A model generated the notes under the pieces. That model did not search any database and had not been told where the DNA came from. It saw only the letters and a list, made by a program, of their open reading frames with translations. Made by a program: the position numbers and the translations under genes. Shown here piece by piece: positions 39,079 through 46,662 of a stretch of DNA of 51,768 nt. Positions within the stretch are counted from its first letter, which is position 1; the number at the start of each line of letters is the position of its first letter. Location: positions 1-51,768 of the forward strand of contig CAMCZZ010000023.1 of NCBI GenBank assembly GCA_945888375.1. The letters are read 5' to 3'. Source of the stretch: Akkermansia muciniphila (GTDB lineage: Bacteria > Verrucomicrobiota > Verrucomicrobiia > Opitutales > Opitutaceae).

Positions 39079-40206
39079 TCAGGAATCGGTGGGGGTCGGA
39101 GCGATGCGGGCGTCGGGGGCGAGGGAATTATCGACCGAGATGGCGACGCCGTTGCGAAGTTTGAACACGCCCGCGCTCACGATGGTATCGCCGAGTTTCA
39201 AGCCCGAGGTAACGGCCACGAAATCTCCTCGCTTCACCCCGAGGCGGACAAACTGCTGGCGCACGGTCTTCTGCGGGACCCCGGCGGCGTCCTTGCCGTC
39301 CTCTACGATAAAGACGGTGTCGCCGTAGGGTGCGTAGAGCACGGAGGTGGCGGGGATGATGAGAACCTTATCGGCCACCGGGAGATCAACCGCGACCGAC
39401 CCGAACATGCCCGGGCGCAAGAGCCCGGCGGGATTGGCCAGAGTGATCTGCAGTTTAACGCTGCGCGTGGCCGCATCGAGGTCGGGATTGATGGCGGTCA
39501 CCTTGCCGGAGAACTCACGGCCGGGATAAACATCGGTGCTGACGCGCGCGCCCAGACCTTCGGAAAGCTGGGCCAAGTTTTGCTGCGGCAGGGAGAAATT
39601 CACATAGATCGGGTCGAGGGATTGCAGCGAAACGATCGGCGTGCCGACGGCTAAAAACTGGCCGAGGTTGATCTGGCGGATGCCGACTCGTCCCGCGAAA
39701 GGAGCGGACACGCGGCGCTTGGCGATCACGGCGCGAATATTCGCCACTTCGGCAAAGGCTTGTTCACTCTGAGCCTCAAACGAATCGAGTTCAGACTGGG
39801 AGTTGGTATTCTGCTCACGCAGCGACTTGGCCCGCGCTAGGTTCAACCGGGCGAGCTCGGCCTTGGCCAGGGCGGAGGCGAGCTGCGCCTCTTCCACGGA
39901 GGTATCGAGCTCGACCAGGACAGCCCCGGCGGGAACCTCGGCACCGGAGTCGAAATTGATGCGACTCACGGTGCCAGTCACCTCGGAGGCCAGGGTCACA
40001 CCCTGCACGGCAGCGAAGGAACCGACCGCATTAAGGCTGGGCCGCCAAGTCTCTTCGCGCACCTCCGCAGTGGTGACGGCCTCGGGCGGAGGCACCATGG
40101 TCTTCCCCGTCGCGATCAACGCACTGATTTGGAGTGCCTTGATGGCGACCAGGGGAGCGACGAGCAGGAACAGGATAAAGCCGGTGAGGCTGAGTTTCTT
40201 GAACAT
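39079..40206 (-). CDS. RND efflux periplasmic adaptor (membrane fusion protein)
   Basis: The 375-residue protein has an N-terminal membrane segment (LTGFILFLLVAPLVAIKALQ). The split lipoyl domain shows ASEVTGTVSRINFDSGAEVP and AVIAKRRVSAPFAGRVGIRQ, on either side of a helical hairpin (ASALAKAELARLNLARAKSL). Beta-barrel and membrane-proximal domains follow (VSTDVYPGREFSGKVTAINP, LLRPGMFGSVAVDLP). It bridges the RND pump and the outer-membrane duct. Gene order adaptor-RND-TolC is standard; marR precedes it by 27 bases. Confidence 0.95.
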   Translation of the reverse strand: MFKKLSLTGFILFLLVAPLVAIKALQISALIATGKTMVPPPEAVTTAEVREETWRPSLNAVGSFAAVQGVTLASEVTGTVSRINFDSGAEVPAGAVLVELDTSVEEAQLASALAKAELARLNLARAKSLREQNTNSQSELDSFEAQSEQAFAEVANIRAVIAKRRVSAPFAGRVGIRQINLGQFLAVGTPIVSLQSLDPIYVNFSLPQQNLAQLSEGLGARVSTDVYPGREFSGKVTAINPDLDAATRSVKLQITLANPAGLLRPGMFGSVAVDLPVADKVLIIPATSVLYAPYGDTVFIVEDGKDAAGVPQKTVRQQFVRLGVKRGDFVAVTSGLKLGDTIVSAGVFKLRNGVAISVDNSLAPDARIAPTPTDS

Positions 40207-40233
40207 GACGATAGGTTGGTTTGGTTAAAAAAA

Positions 40234-40791
40234 TCAGGAGGTGGGCACGACCACGCCGGAAGGGACGCTGGGCGGAAAAGAGAGCACCGCCTGATCGACC
40301 ACCTTGCCGAGCAGACGCACCAGAGTGCGGCGTTCGGGCTCGGTCAGCGCGGCCATCAACACGCTGATGCGGCGGAAATGCTCGGGCATGATCTGGCCGA
40401 GAAACTCCTGCCCGCGCGGGGTAAGCTCCACCAACAGCATCCGGCGATCCTCCGCGTCGGGTTTGCGGGTGACCATGCCATCGCGCTCCAGCGTATCGAC
40501 CAGACCGGTCATGGTGGCACGAGTCACCCCGGCCAGATCAGCCAGCTGGGCGGGGGTGAACGCGTGGGACTGCCCGCCAGCCTTGTCCGCCAGCAGCATC
40601 AGCACGGTGAAACGCCCCTGGCTGAGACCCTGCGCATGGAAATGCCCATCCATCACCCGAAACCCTTCGTCGCCCGCGCGCAAAAGATGCAAAAAGGCTT
40701 CGCAAGCCGAAGGATCCAATGCCGGAAAACGCTGCGCGCACTCCAGGAGGCAGTCGTAGCGCGGGATATCTTTTAGCAAAAGGTGGGGCAT
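40234..40791 (-). CDS. MarR-family transcriptional regulator of the efflux operon
   Basis: The 185-residue protein has the winged-helix core LADLAGVTRATMTGLVDTLE with recognition helix, and wing GMVTRKPDAEDRRMLLVELT, the classic DxRxxxxxLT MarR motif. Flanking helices provide dimerisation. As first gene of the marR-adaptor-RND-tolC unit it most likely represses its own operon until a pump substrate binds. An inverted repeat lies 16 bases upstream of the start. Confidence 0.95.
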   Translation of the reverse strand: MPHLLLKDIPRYDCLLECAQRFPALDPSACEAFLHLLRAGDEGFRVMDGHFHAQGLSQGRFTVLMLLADKAGGQSHAFTPAQLADLAGVTRATMTGLVDTLERDGMVTRKPDAEDRRMLLVELTPRGQEFLGQIMPEHFRRISVLMAALTEPERRTLVRLLGKVVDQAVLSFPPSVPSGVVVPTS

Positions 40792-40806
40792 GACGCGGTG
40801 GTTAGA

Positions 40807-40822
40807 GGCTTAACTATAAGCC
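40807..40822. promoter_or_regulatory. Candidate MarR operator
   Basis: GGCTTAACTATAAGCC has perfect 6-base inverted arms (GGCTTA/TAAGCC) around ACTA and lies 16-31 bases upstream of the marR start, within an AT-rich promoter stretch. Size and place fit a MarR dimer site controlling the efflux operon. Confidence 0.5.
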
Positions 40823-40901
40823 ACCTTACAATATGGCCCCTAATTTAATCAAGACCAAGGCGTTAGTTTTCGCGCCAGGAGCGACTGACTTTGGTTCATG
40901 G

Positions 40902-40978
40902 TGGTGTGCCCGGCGGGATTCAAACCCACGACCGTTCGCTTAGAAGGCGAATGCTCTATTCAACTGAGCTACGGGCAC
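40902..40978 (-). tRNA. tRNA-Arg (anticodon TCT)
   Basis: Read on the minus strand this is a 77-base cloverleaf. The acceptor arms GTGCCCG and CGGGCAC pair, the D-arm contains GTAGCTCAGTTGAATAGAGC, the anticodon stem is TTCGC/GCGAA with loop CTTCTAA, and the T-arm contains GGTTTGAATCC. CCA is encoded. It reads AGA/AGG arginine codons. It marks the boundary between the core genome and the defence-type region to its right, which lies on the tRNA's 5' side. Confidence 0.97.
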
Positions 40979-41344
40979 ATTAACCAGCAACTGCCAAGAA
41001 AATCAGGTCCTCTGAAAACAGCCAATGCTTAACCAGATGATAGACATTGGACCTATTGATTCCTTACCGACACAGCAGGTCTGCCAACAAGGCTATTCGC
41101 AAAGCCGTAGCGCCTTCTGCGAAACTCTCCTCGGCATCGCCCACGACGCCCCAAGCCGGGGTTCCCGTCAAATAAATCACCGCACACCCCATCACACACG
41201 GGGGGACAATCCGCCTTACATGAAGGGACGACCCCACACGCCAGCCTACACCGGATGAGCTCTCTGTTAAAATCGCTCCGCCGCGCGCCCTTCCCACCGC
41301 TTTCTCCTTCAACCTACCCCGCGTCTCGTTACCGTCTCCTCCCG
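40979..41344. other. Intergenic region before the hsd genes
   Basis: These 366 bases separate tRNA-Arg from hsdM. A 77-codon open frame (41025-41258) has composition unlike a protein (Pro/His/Arg/Thr-rich) and no ribosome-binding site, so I do not call it. The left part is visibly less GC-rich than the core. I see no repeat of the tRNA end, no integrase and no clear promoter; the hsdM promoter must lie here. Confidence 0.5.
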
Positions 41345-43846
41345 ATGGCCATCAAAAAGTCCGAACTCTACTCCTCCCTCTGGCAGTCTTGCGACGAACT
41401 CCGGGGCGGTATGGACGCCTCCCAATACAAGGACTACGTCCTCGTCCTCCTCTTCCTCAAATACGTCAGCGACAAATTCGCCGGCAAACCCTTCGCCCCC
41501 ATCACCATCCCGCCCGGTGCCGGCTTCGCCGACATGGTCGCGCTCAAGGGCACGTCCAACATCGGCGACGACATCAACAAAAAGATCCTCGCCCCGCTCG
41601 CCCTCGCCAACGAGCTGTCCGACTTCCCCGATTTCAACGACCCCGCCAAGCTCGGCGATGGCAAGGAGCGGGTGGACCGCCTCACCCACCTCATCGCCAT
41701 CTTCGAAAACCCCGCCCTCGATTTCTCCCAAAACCGCGCCGACGGCGACGATCTCCTCGGCGATGCCTACGAGTATTTGATGCGCCACTTCGCCACCGAG
41801 AGCGGCAAGGCGAAGGGCCAGTTCTACACCCCGTCCGAGGTCAGCAGCGTCATCGCCCACATCCTCGGCATCCGCCACGCCGACCCCACCGCCAACACCA
41901 CCGCCTACGATCCCACCTGCGGCTCCGGTTCCCTCCTCCTGAAGGTCGGCGCCGAGGCCGGCCAGGGCAAGGACCTGCGCATTACCCTCTACGGCCAGGA
42001 AAAGGATAACGCCACCGCCGGCCTCGCCCGCATGAACATGATCCTGCACGATTTCCCCACCGCCGAAATCAAGCAGGGCAACACCCTCGCCTCCCCGCTC
42101 TTCCTCGATGGCGACGCCCTCAAGGCCTTCGACTACGTCGTCGCCAATCCCCCCTTCAGCGACAAGCGCTGGAGCACCGGCCTCCTCCCCGACGCCGACC
42201 CGTTCCAGCGTTTCACCGGCTACGGCATCCCGCCCGCCAAGCAGGGCGACTACGCCTACCTGCTCCACATCCTCCGCTCCCTCAAAAGCACCGGCAAGGG
42301 CGCCTGCATCCTCCCCCACGGCGTCCTCTTTCGCGGCAACGCCGAGGGCGTCATCCGCCGCAACCTCGTCCAGCGCGGCGTCATCCGCGCCATCATCGGC
42401 CTGCCCGCCAATCTCTTCTACGGCACCGGCATCCCCGCCTGCATCATCCTGCTCGACAAGGAGGGCGCCCCCGCCCGCAAGGCCATCTTCCTGATCGACG
42501 CCTCCAAAGGCTTCAAAAAAGACGGCCCCAAGAACCGCCTCCGCGAGCAGGACATCCACAAGATCGTGGACACCTTTAACCGCCTCGACGAGAGCGACCC
42601 CCGCTACGCCCGCCTCGTGCCCGTCGCCGAGATCGCCGACCCCAAAAACGACTACAACCTCAACCTCCCGCGCTACATCGACAGCACCGAGCCCGAGGAC
42701 GTGCAGGATATCGACGCCCACCTGCGCGGCGGCATCCCCGACCGCGACCTCGACGCCCTCGCCCCCTACTGGCAGGTCATGCCCGGCGTCCGCTCCGCCC
42801 TCTTCCGCCCCCTCCGCCCCGGCTACTCCGCCCTCCGCTCCGCTTCCGACTCCGCTCTCTCAAATTCGGAATCTGAAATCTCAAATGGACCGTCGCTGAA
42901 GGCGACGATCTTCGCCCACCCCGAGTTCACCGCCTTCACCACCGAGGCCCGGAATCGCTTCACCCGCTGGCAAACCGCCGCCGCCGTCCGCCTCCGCGCC
43001 CTCGCCCCCGGCGCCCAGCCCAAGTCCCTCATCGAGACCATCGCCGAGGACCTGCTCGCCACCTTCAAGACCGCCCCGCTGCTCGACGCCTACGACGTGT
43101 ATCAACACCTCATGGACTACTGGGCCGCCACCCTGCAGGACGACTGCTACCTCGTCGCCGACGCCGGCTGGCGCGCCGCCGCCCAGCCCCGCCTCCTCAT
43201 CGAGGATAAAACCAAAAAATCCAAAACCCGGCCCGACTACGCCCTCGGCAAAAAGAAATACCTCGCCGAGCTGCTCCCGCCCGCCCTGCTCATCGCCCGC
43301 TACTACGCCCCCGAGCAAGCCGCCATCGAGGCCCTCGAAGCCCGCCTCGCCTCCCTCGCCCAGCAACTCGAAGAACTCGCCGAAGAGCACGGCGGCGAAG
43401 GCGGCCTGCTCGAAGACGCCGCCAACGATAAAGGCAAACTCACCAAAGCCTCCGTCGCCGCCCGCCTCAAAGACCGCAAAGGCGACGCCGACGCGGCCGA
43501 CGAGATCAAGGTCCTCAAAGACTACCTCGCCCTCACCGAACAGGAAACCGCCACCGGCGCGCAGCTCTCCGCCGCGCAGGAGGCCCTCGCCGCCCAGGTC
43601 CACGCCCGCTACGCCACCCTCACCGAGGCCGAGATCCAGACCCTCGTGGTGGACGACAAATGGCTAAAAACCCTCGCCGCCGCCGTGCAAGGCGAGCTCG
43701 ACCGCGTCTCCCAGACCCTCACCGGCCGCATCCGCCAGCTCGCCGAACGCTACGCCACCCCGCTGCCGAAGCTCACTGACGAAGTCGCGACCCTCGCCGC
43801 CCGGGTGGACGAACACCTCAAAAAAATGGGGGCAGTATGGAAGTGA
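41345..43846 (+). CDS. hsdM: Type I restriction-modification DNA methyltransferase subunit HsdM
   Basis: HsdM methylates adenine (N6) at the site chosen by HsdS. From ATG 41345 the product has 833 residues: N-terminal HsdM domain (LWQSCDELRGGMDASQYKDY), SAM motif DPTCGSGSLLLK (189-200), catalytic NPPF (268-271) and the usual FYTPSEVSSVIAHIL block. A long helical C-terminal extension (about 640-833) is partly coiled coil (LEARLASLAQQLEELAEEHG). Residues near 498-516 (SASDSALSNSESEISN) look like a foreign insertion between RPGYSAL and KATIFAHPEF. It overlaps hsdS by 10 bases. No hsdR lies in the window. Confidence 0.94.
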   Translation: MAIKKSELYSSLWQSCDELRGGMDASQYKDYVLVLLFLKYVSDKFAGKPFAPITIPPGAGFADMVALKGTSNIGDDINKKILAPLALANELSDFPDFNDPAKLGDGKERVDRLTHLIAIFENPALDFSQNRADGDDLLGDAYEYLMRHFATESGKAKGQFYTPSEVSSVIAHILGIRHADPTANTTAYDPTCGSGSLLLKVGAEAGQGKDLRITLYGQEKDNATAGLARMNMILHDFPTAEIKQGNTLASPLFLDGDALKAFDYVVANPPFSDKRWSTGLLPDADPFQRFTGYGIPPAKQGDYAYLLHILRSLKSTGKGACILPHGVLFRGNAEGVIRRNLVQRGVIRAIIGLPANLFYGTGIPACIILLDKEGAPARKAIFLIDASKGFKKDGPKNRLREQDIHKIVDTFNRLDESDPRYARLVPVAEIADPKNDYNLNLPRYIDSTEPEDVQDIDAHLRGGIPDRDLDALAPYWQVMPGVRSALFRPLRPGYSALRSASDSALSNSESEISNGPSLKATIFAHPEFTAFTTEARNRFTRWQTAAAVRLRALAPGAQPKSLIETIAEDLLATFKTAPLLDAYDVYQHLMDYWAATLQDDCYLVADAGWRAAAQPRLLIEDKTKKSKTRPDYALGKKKYLAELLPPALLIARYYAPEQAAIEALEARLASLAQQLEELAEEHGGEGGLLEDAANDKGKLTKASVAARLKDRKGDADAADEIKVLKDYLALTEQETATGAQLSAAQEALAAQVHARYATLTEAEIQTLVVDDKWLKTLAAAVQGELDRVSQTLTGRIRQLAERYATPLPKLTDEVATLAARVDEHLKKMGAVWK
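42836..42892 (+). repeat. In-frame repeat-like insertion inside hsdM
   Basis: This stretch encodes a Ser-rich segment (residues about 498-516) and ends with CAAATTCGGAATCTGAAATC followed by TCAAATGG. That text is AT-rich and word-like, unlike the C-rich hsdM around it, and resembles the intergenic repeats seen elsewhere here. It keeps the reading frame. In HsdM relatives as I remember them, the flanking blocks are joined by a shorter linker. Confidence 0.45.
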
Positions 43847-44994
43847 AACCCGGCTACAAACAAACCGAGGTCGGCGTCATCCCGGACGATTGGGATGTTG
43901 CGCAGATTCGCGACGTATGCCGATTGGTTAACGGACGGGGCTTTAAGCCGTTTGAGTGGCAAACTGTCGGCCTCCCCATCATCCGCATCCAAAACCTGAA
44001 CGGCTCAGAGGACTTCAATTTTTACTCGGGACAATACAACCCGAAGATTCTCGTCGAACACGGGCAACTCTTGTTTGCGTGGTCAGGAAGCCGTGGCACT
44101 TCATTTGGGCCACACGTTTGGAGTGGTGGAAGCGCACTACTGAACTACCACACTTGGAAGGTGGTGGTTAACGAGTCCAAAATTGAACCGGACTTCCTCC
44201 TTTTCTCACTGCGACAACTGACCAGCTACATCGAAGACCGAGCACACGGCGCTTCGGCGCTAGTCCACACGCAGAAATGGGAAATGGAGAAGTTCCCAAT
44301 CGCGTTTCCCGCAACCCTCCCCGAACAACGCGCCATAGCCACGGCGTTGAGCGATGTGGATGGGCTGCTGGGCGGGCTGGAGCGGCTGATCGCCAAGAAG
44401 CGCGACCTCAAACAGGCCGCCATGCAGCAACTCCTCACCGCCCAAACCCGCCTCCCAGGCTTCCACGGCGAGTGGCATGTGAAACGGCTGGGGGATGTCG
44501 TCCAAATTCAAAAAGGACAGCTGATCACTAGCAGCACGTTGCAGCCGGGAGACATTCCAGTGATCGCAGGCGGCAAGCAGCCCGCCTATTTTCACGCCAC
44601 CGCAAATCGGTTCGGGCGCACGATCACAATCAGCGCATCTGGTGCGAGTGCCGGTTACGTTGCACGCTACGACCACCCAATTTTCGCCTCGGATTGCTCC
44701 ACGATAAGCGAGTCGAAAACCTACTGCCTCGACTTCATCTTCTATCAACTCTTGTTGAAGCAGCAGACGATCTACAAAGCGCAAACAGGCGGTGCTCAGC
44801 CCCACATTCACGCGAAGGATTTGAATCCAATTCTCTTCTCCTTCCCCAGCGTCCCCGAACAAACCGCCATCGCCGAGGTGCTGAGGGAGATGGACGGGGA
44901 GCTGGCGGCGTTGGAGGAGCGGCGAGAGAAGACCCGCGCCCTCAAGCAGTCCATGATGCAAGCCCTCCTCACCGGCCGCATCCGCTTGGTGTGA
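43837..44994 (+). CDS. hsdS: Type I restriction-modification specificity subunit HsdS
   Basis: HsdS recognises the split DNA target for the HsdM complex. The 385 residues show two target-recognition domains (about 12-160 and 215-338). Each is followed by a conserved helical repeat: PEQRAIATALSDVDGLLGGL (from 162) and PEQTAIAEVLREMDGELAAL (from 340), ending in LLTAQTRLPGF and LLTGRIRLV. Both domains are less GC-rich than the helices and hsdM, as expected from exchange of recognition domains. The start overlaps hsdM by 10 bases. Complete, no break. Confidence 0.94.
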   Translation: MEVKPGYKQTEVGVIPDDWDVAQIRDVCRLVNGRGFKPFEWQTVGLPIIRIQNLNGSEDFNFYSGQYNPKILVEHGQLLFAWSGSRGTSFGPHVWSGGSALLNYHTWKVVVNESKIEPDFLLFSLRQLTSYIEDRAHGASALVHTQKWEMEKFPIAFPATLPEQRAIATALSDVDGLLGGLERLIAKKRDLKQAAMQQLLTAQTRLPGFHGEWHVKRLGDVVQIQKGQLITSSTLQPGDIPVIAGGKQPAYFHATANRFGRTITISASGASAGYVARYDHPIFASDCSTISESKTYCLDFIFYQLLLKQQTIYKAQTGGAQPHIHAKDLNPILFSFPSVPEQTAIAEVLREMDGELAALEERREKTRALKQSMMQALLTGRIRLV

Positions 44995-45043
44995 CCGCAG
45001 CCCGGACTTGCATCGGACCTGAACCGTCGCGACTGTCCCCACG

Positions 45044-46099
45044 ATGCCCGACTCCCCGCATCCCGACCTGATCGAGTTCCGCATCCTCCCCGAAGACAAC
45101 GGGCATGAGGTCCCGGTTTCGTTGCTCACGCAGGGCTTGCAGGGGCTTCAGCAACTCATCCACTTCAGCGCCTTGGCGGTCGAGGCGCGCACAGTGCGGC
45201 AACGTGTGCGGGTATCGGCCGACATTCAGCAGCGCTACACCCTGCATTGCCGCCCTCCCGAGGACGGTAGCTTCATGGTTGCCGGCCGCGTCGGCGATCT
45301 CCGCAAGGGCCTCGTGAACACCGGCGACGTGCGCAAGGTCATGGGGCTCGTCCACGAGTTTTCCCACGCCACGCTTGCTGCCAAAGATGAGGACCTGCTT
45401 CGCCTCGTGCCCGACAGCCGGATCCGCGTGCGCATGCTCGACTGCCTGCGCGGCATGGCGCCACCGCCGGGCTCTGGCTACGCTTTTGAGTTCAAGAACT
45501 GCGTCGGCGCCCCCGTGCGGCTCGACGAGGTGCTATCCGGACGAATCGACGCCGTCCTAAGCGCGCCTGAGCCGCGCCAGCGCCAGCACACGATCACCGG
45601 CGAACTGCGCAGCATCGCTTTTGCGGAACACCGGCTGACGATCTACTATGCTCCCAAGGGCCGCACACTGGAGTGTCTCTACGACGAATCGCTTGAGCCC
45701 ATGCTTTTCGAAAATCGCCGTGATCTCATTCAGGTTACCGGACAGGTCGAGGACGCTGACGACGGACACCCGCGGCGCATTGTAGAAGTGTCGCGCATCG
45801 AGGAGCTGGATCTCTCTCCCTTCGTCATAGTCGAGTTCGCCAACGGCATCCCCCTTGCGGAACCGCTACGACTGGATCCGATTCTGAGCGAGGATCAGCA
45901 GTTAATCCGCCTGCAAAACGATACGCTCGATATTGATGTTTTTGCCCACACACGCGGAGAACTCCTCGTTGAACTGCGCAGTCAGCTGGAAATGCTCTGG
46001 GTCGAATATGCCCAGGAGCACGACGACGCTTTGTCCGCCCCCGCCCAGGCATTGAAGCGCCGTCTTCTGGAACTCGTAAAATCCTCCGCCCATGCCTAG
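45044..46099 (+). CDS. Unknown 351-residue protein of a two-gene module
   Basis: I cannot assign a family. Residues 1-140 look like a mixed alpha/beta domain (LIEFRILPEDNGHEVPVSLL, VRVSADIQQRYTLHCRPPED). Residues 181-290 are beta-rich (TITGELRSIAFAEHRLTIYY). The C-terminal block 293-348 (LDIDVFAHTRGELLVELRSQ, then WVEYAQEHDDALSAPAQALK) resembles, from memory, a domain found beside HicA-like small proteins. It starts 49 bases after hsdS and overlaps the next gene by 8 bases, so the two are co-translated. There are no membrane segments or signal peptide. The larger protein may restrain or partner the 96-residue one. Confidence 0.75.
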   Translation: MPDSPHPDLIEFRILPEDNGHEVPVSLLTQGLQGLQQLIHFSALAVEARTVRQRVRVSADIQQRYTLHCRPPEDGSFMVAGRVGDLRKGLVNTGDVRKVMGLVHEFSHATLAAKDEDLLRLVPDSRIRVRMLDCLRGMAPPPGSGYAFEFKNCVGAPVRLDEVLSGRIDAVLSAPEPRQRQHTITGELRSIAFAEHRLTIYYAPKGRTLECLYDESLEPMLFENRRDLIQVTGQVEDADDGHPRRIVEVSRIEELDLSPFVIVEFANGIPLAEPLRLDPILSEDQQLIRLQNDTLDIDVFAHTRGELLVELRSQLEMLWVEYAQEHDDALSAPAQALKRRLLELVKSSAHA

Positions 46100-46382
46100 G
46101 GATAAATCCGAAGTCGAAACGAGCCTGCTAAAAAAAGGCTTCAAGCCGACTCACGCCGGCTCGGATCATAACTGGTTTGTTTACACGGATACCGCCGGCA
46201 AAAAAGCCATCGGTGCCCGCACGAAAACCAGCCATGGTCGTGGATTTGACTTGGATGATTACTTGCTCGGACAGATGGCGCGGCAGGTAAGTCTTACCAA
46301 AAAGCAGTTCCTCGACTTGGTGGACTGTCCCTTGTCGCGCGAGGAGTATGAGAAGTTATTGAAGGCTGCGGGTAAACTGTAG
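46092..46382 (+). CDS. Small HicA-like protein paired with the 351-residue gene
   Basis: The 96-residue protein begins MPRDKSEVETSLLKKGFKPT and has GSDHNWFVYTD (His 26) where HicA RNases have their catalytic GSHH-type motif. ARTKTSHGRGFDLDDYLLGQ follows, and the protein ends with DLVDCPLSREEYEKLL. The first half fits the double-stranded-RNA-binding-like HicA fold. The second half (TSHG ... QMARQ ... DCPLSR) is an extension I associate from memory with a family of uncharacterised proteins sometimes labelled HicA. The 8-base overlap with the preceding gene points to a toxin-antitoxin-like or two-part system. Confidence 0.75.
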   Translation: MPRDKSEVETSLLKKGFKPTHAGSDHNWFVYTDTAGKKAIGARTKTSHGRGFDLDDYLLGQMARQVSLTKKQFLDLVDCPLSREEYEKLLKAAGKL

Positions 46383-46507
46383 GCCTCTGGCAGGCGATTT
46401 CCGAATAGTCTCGGTTTTGGAGCAAATCTGTCCGAATTCACCTCGTAAAACCTGCTAGTTGTCATCGGCCGCAGATAATTCCGTCTGTGGTAACACATCC
46501 AAACATC

Positions 46508-46660
46508 ATGTCGAAAAATCCGATGACTCCGCAATCCGCCGCCCGCATTCAGAGCGCCACGGCAAAAACACAAGGTCAGGTTAGCCAGGGCAGTTTTGCC
46601 GCCCGGGCGCAATCAGCCGCTGCTAAAACCGCCGCTCCATCCCAGCCTGCCAAAAAGTAG
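46508..46660 (+). CDS. 50-residue seed-maturation-protein-like (SMP) small protein
   Basis: The protein opens MSKNPMTPQSAARIQSATAK and contains SFAARAQSAAAKTAAPSQPA. The blocks MTPxxAARIQSATAK and GSFAARAQSAAAK match the SMP motif of plant late-embryogenesis proteins, which also occurs in very short bacterial proteins. It is hydrophilic, Ala/Gln/Lys-rich and probably disordered. Its stop is two bases before the start of the 391-residue HTH gene, so the two are likely one transcript. Bacterial function is unknown; a stress-linked role is only suggested by the plant family. Confidence 0.75.
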   Translation: MSKNPMTPQSAARIQSATAKTQGQVSQGSFAARAQSAAAKTAAPSQPAKK

Positions 46661-46662
46661 TT

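Noticed and set aside
41025-41258. 77-codon open frame between tRNA-Arg and hsdM
   Set aside because: No ribosome-binding site, non-protein-like composition, and nothing recognisable.
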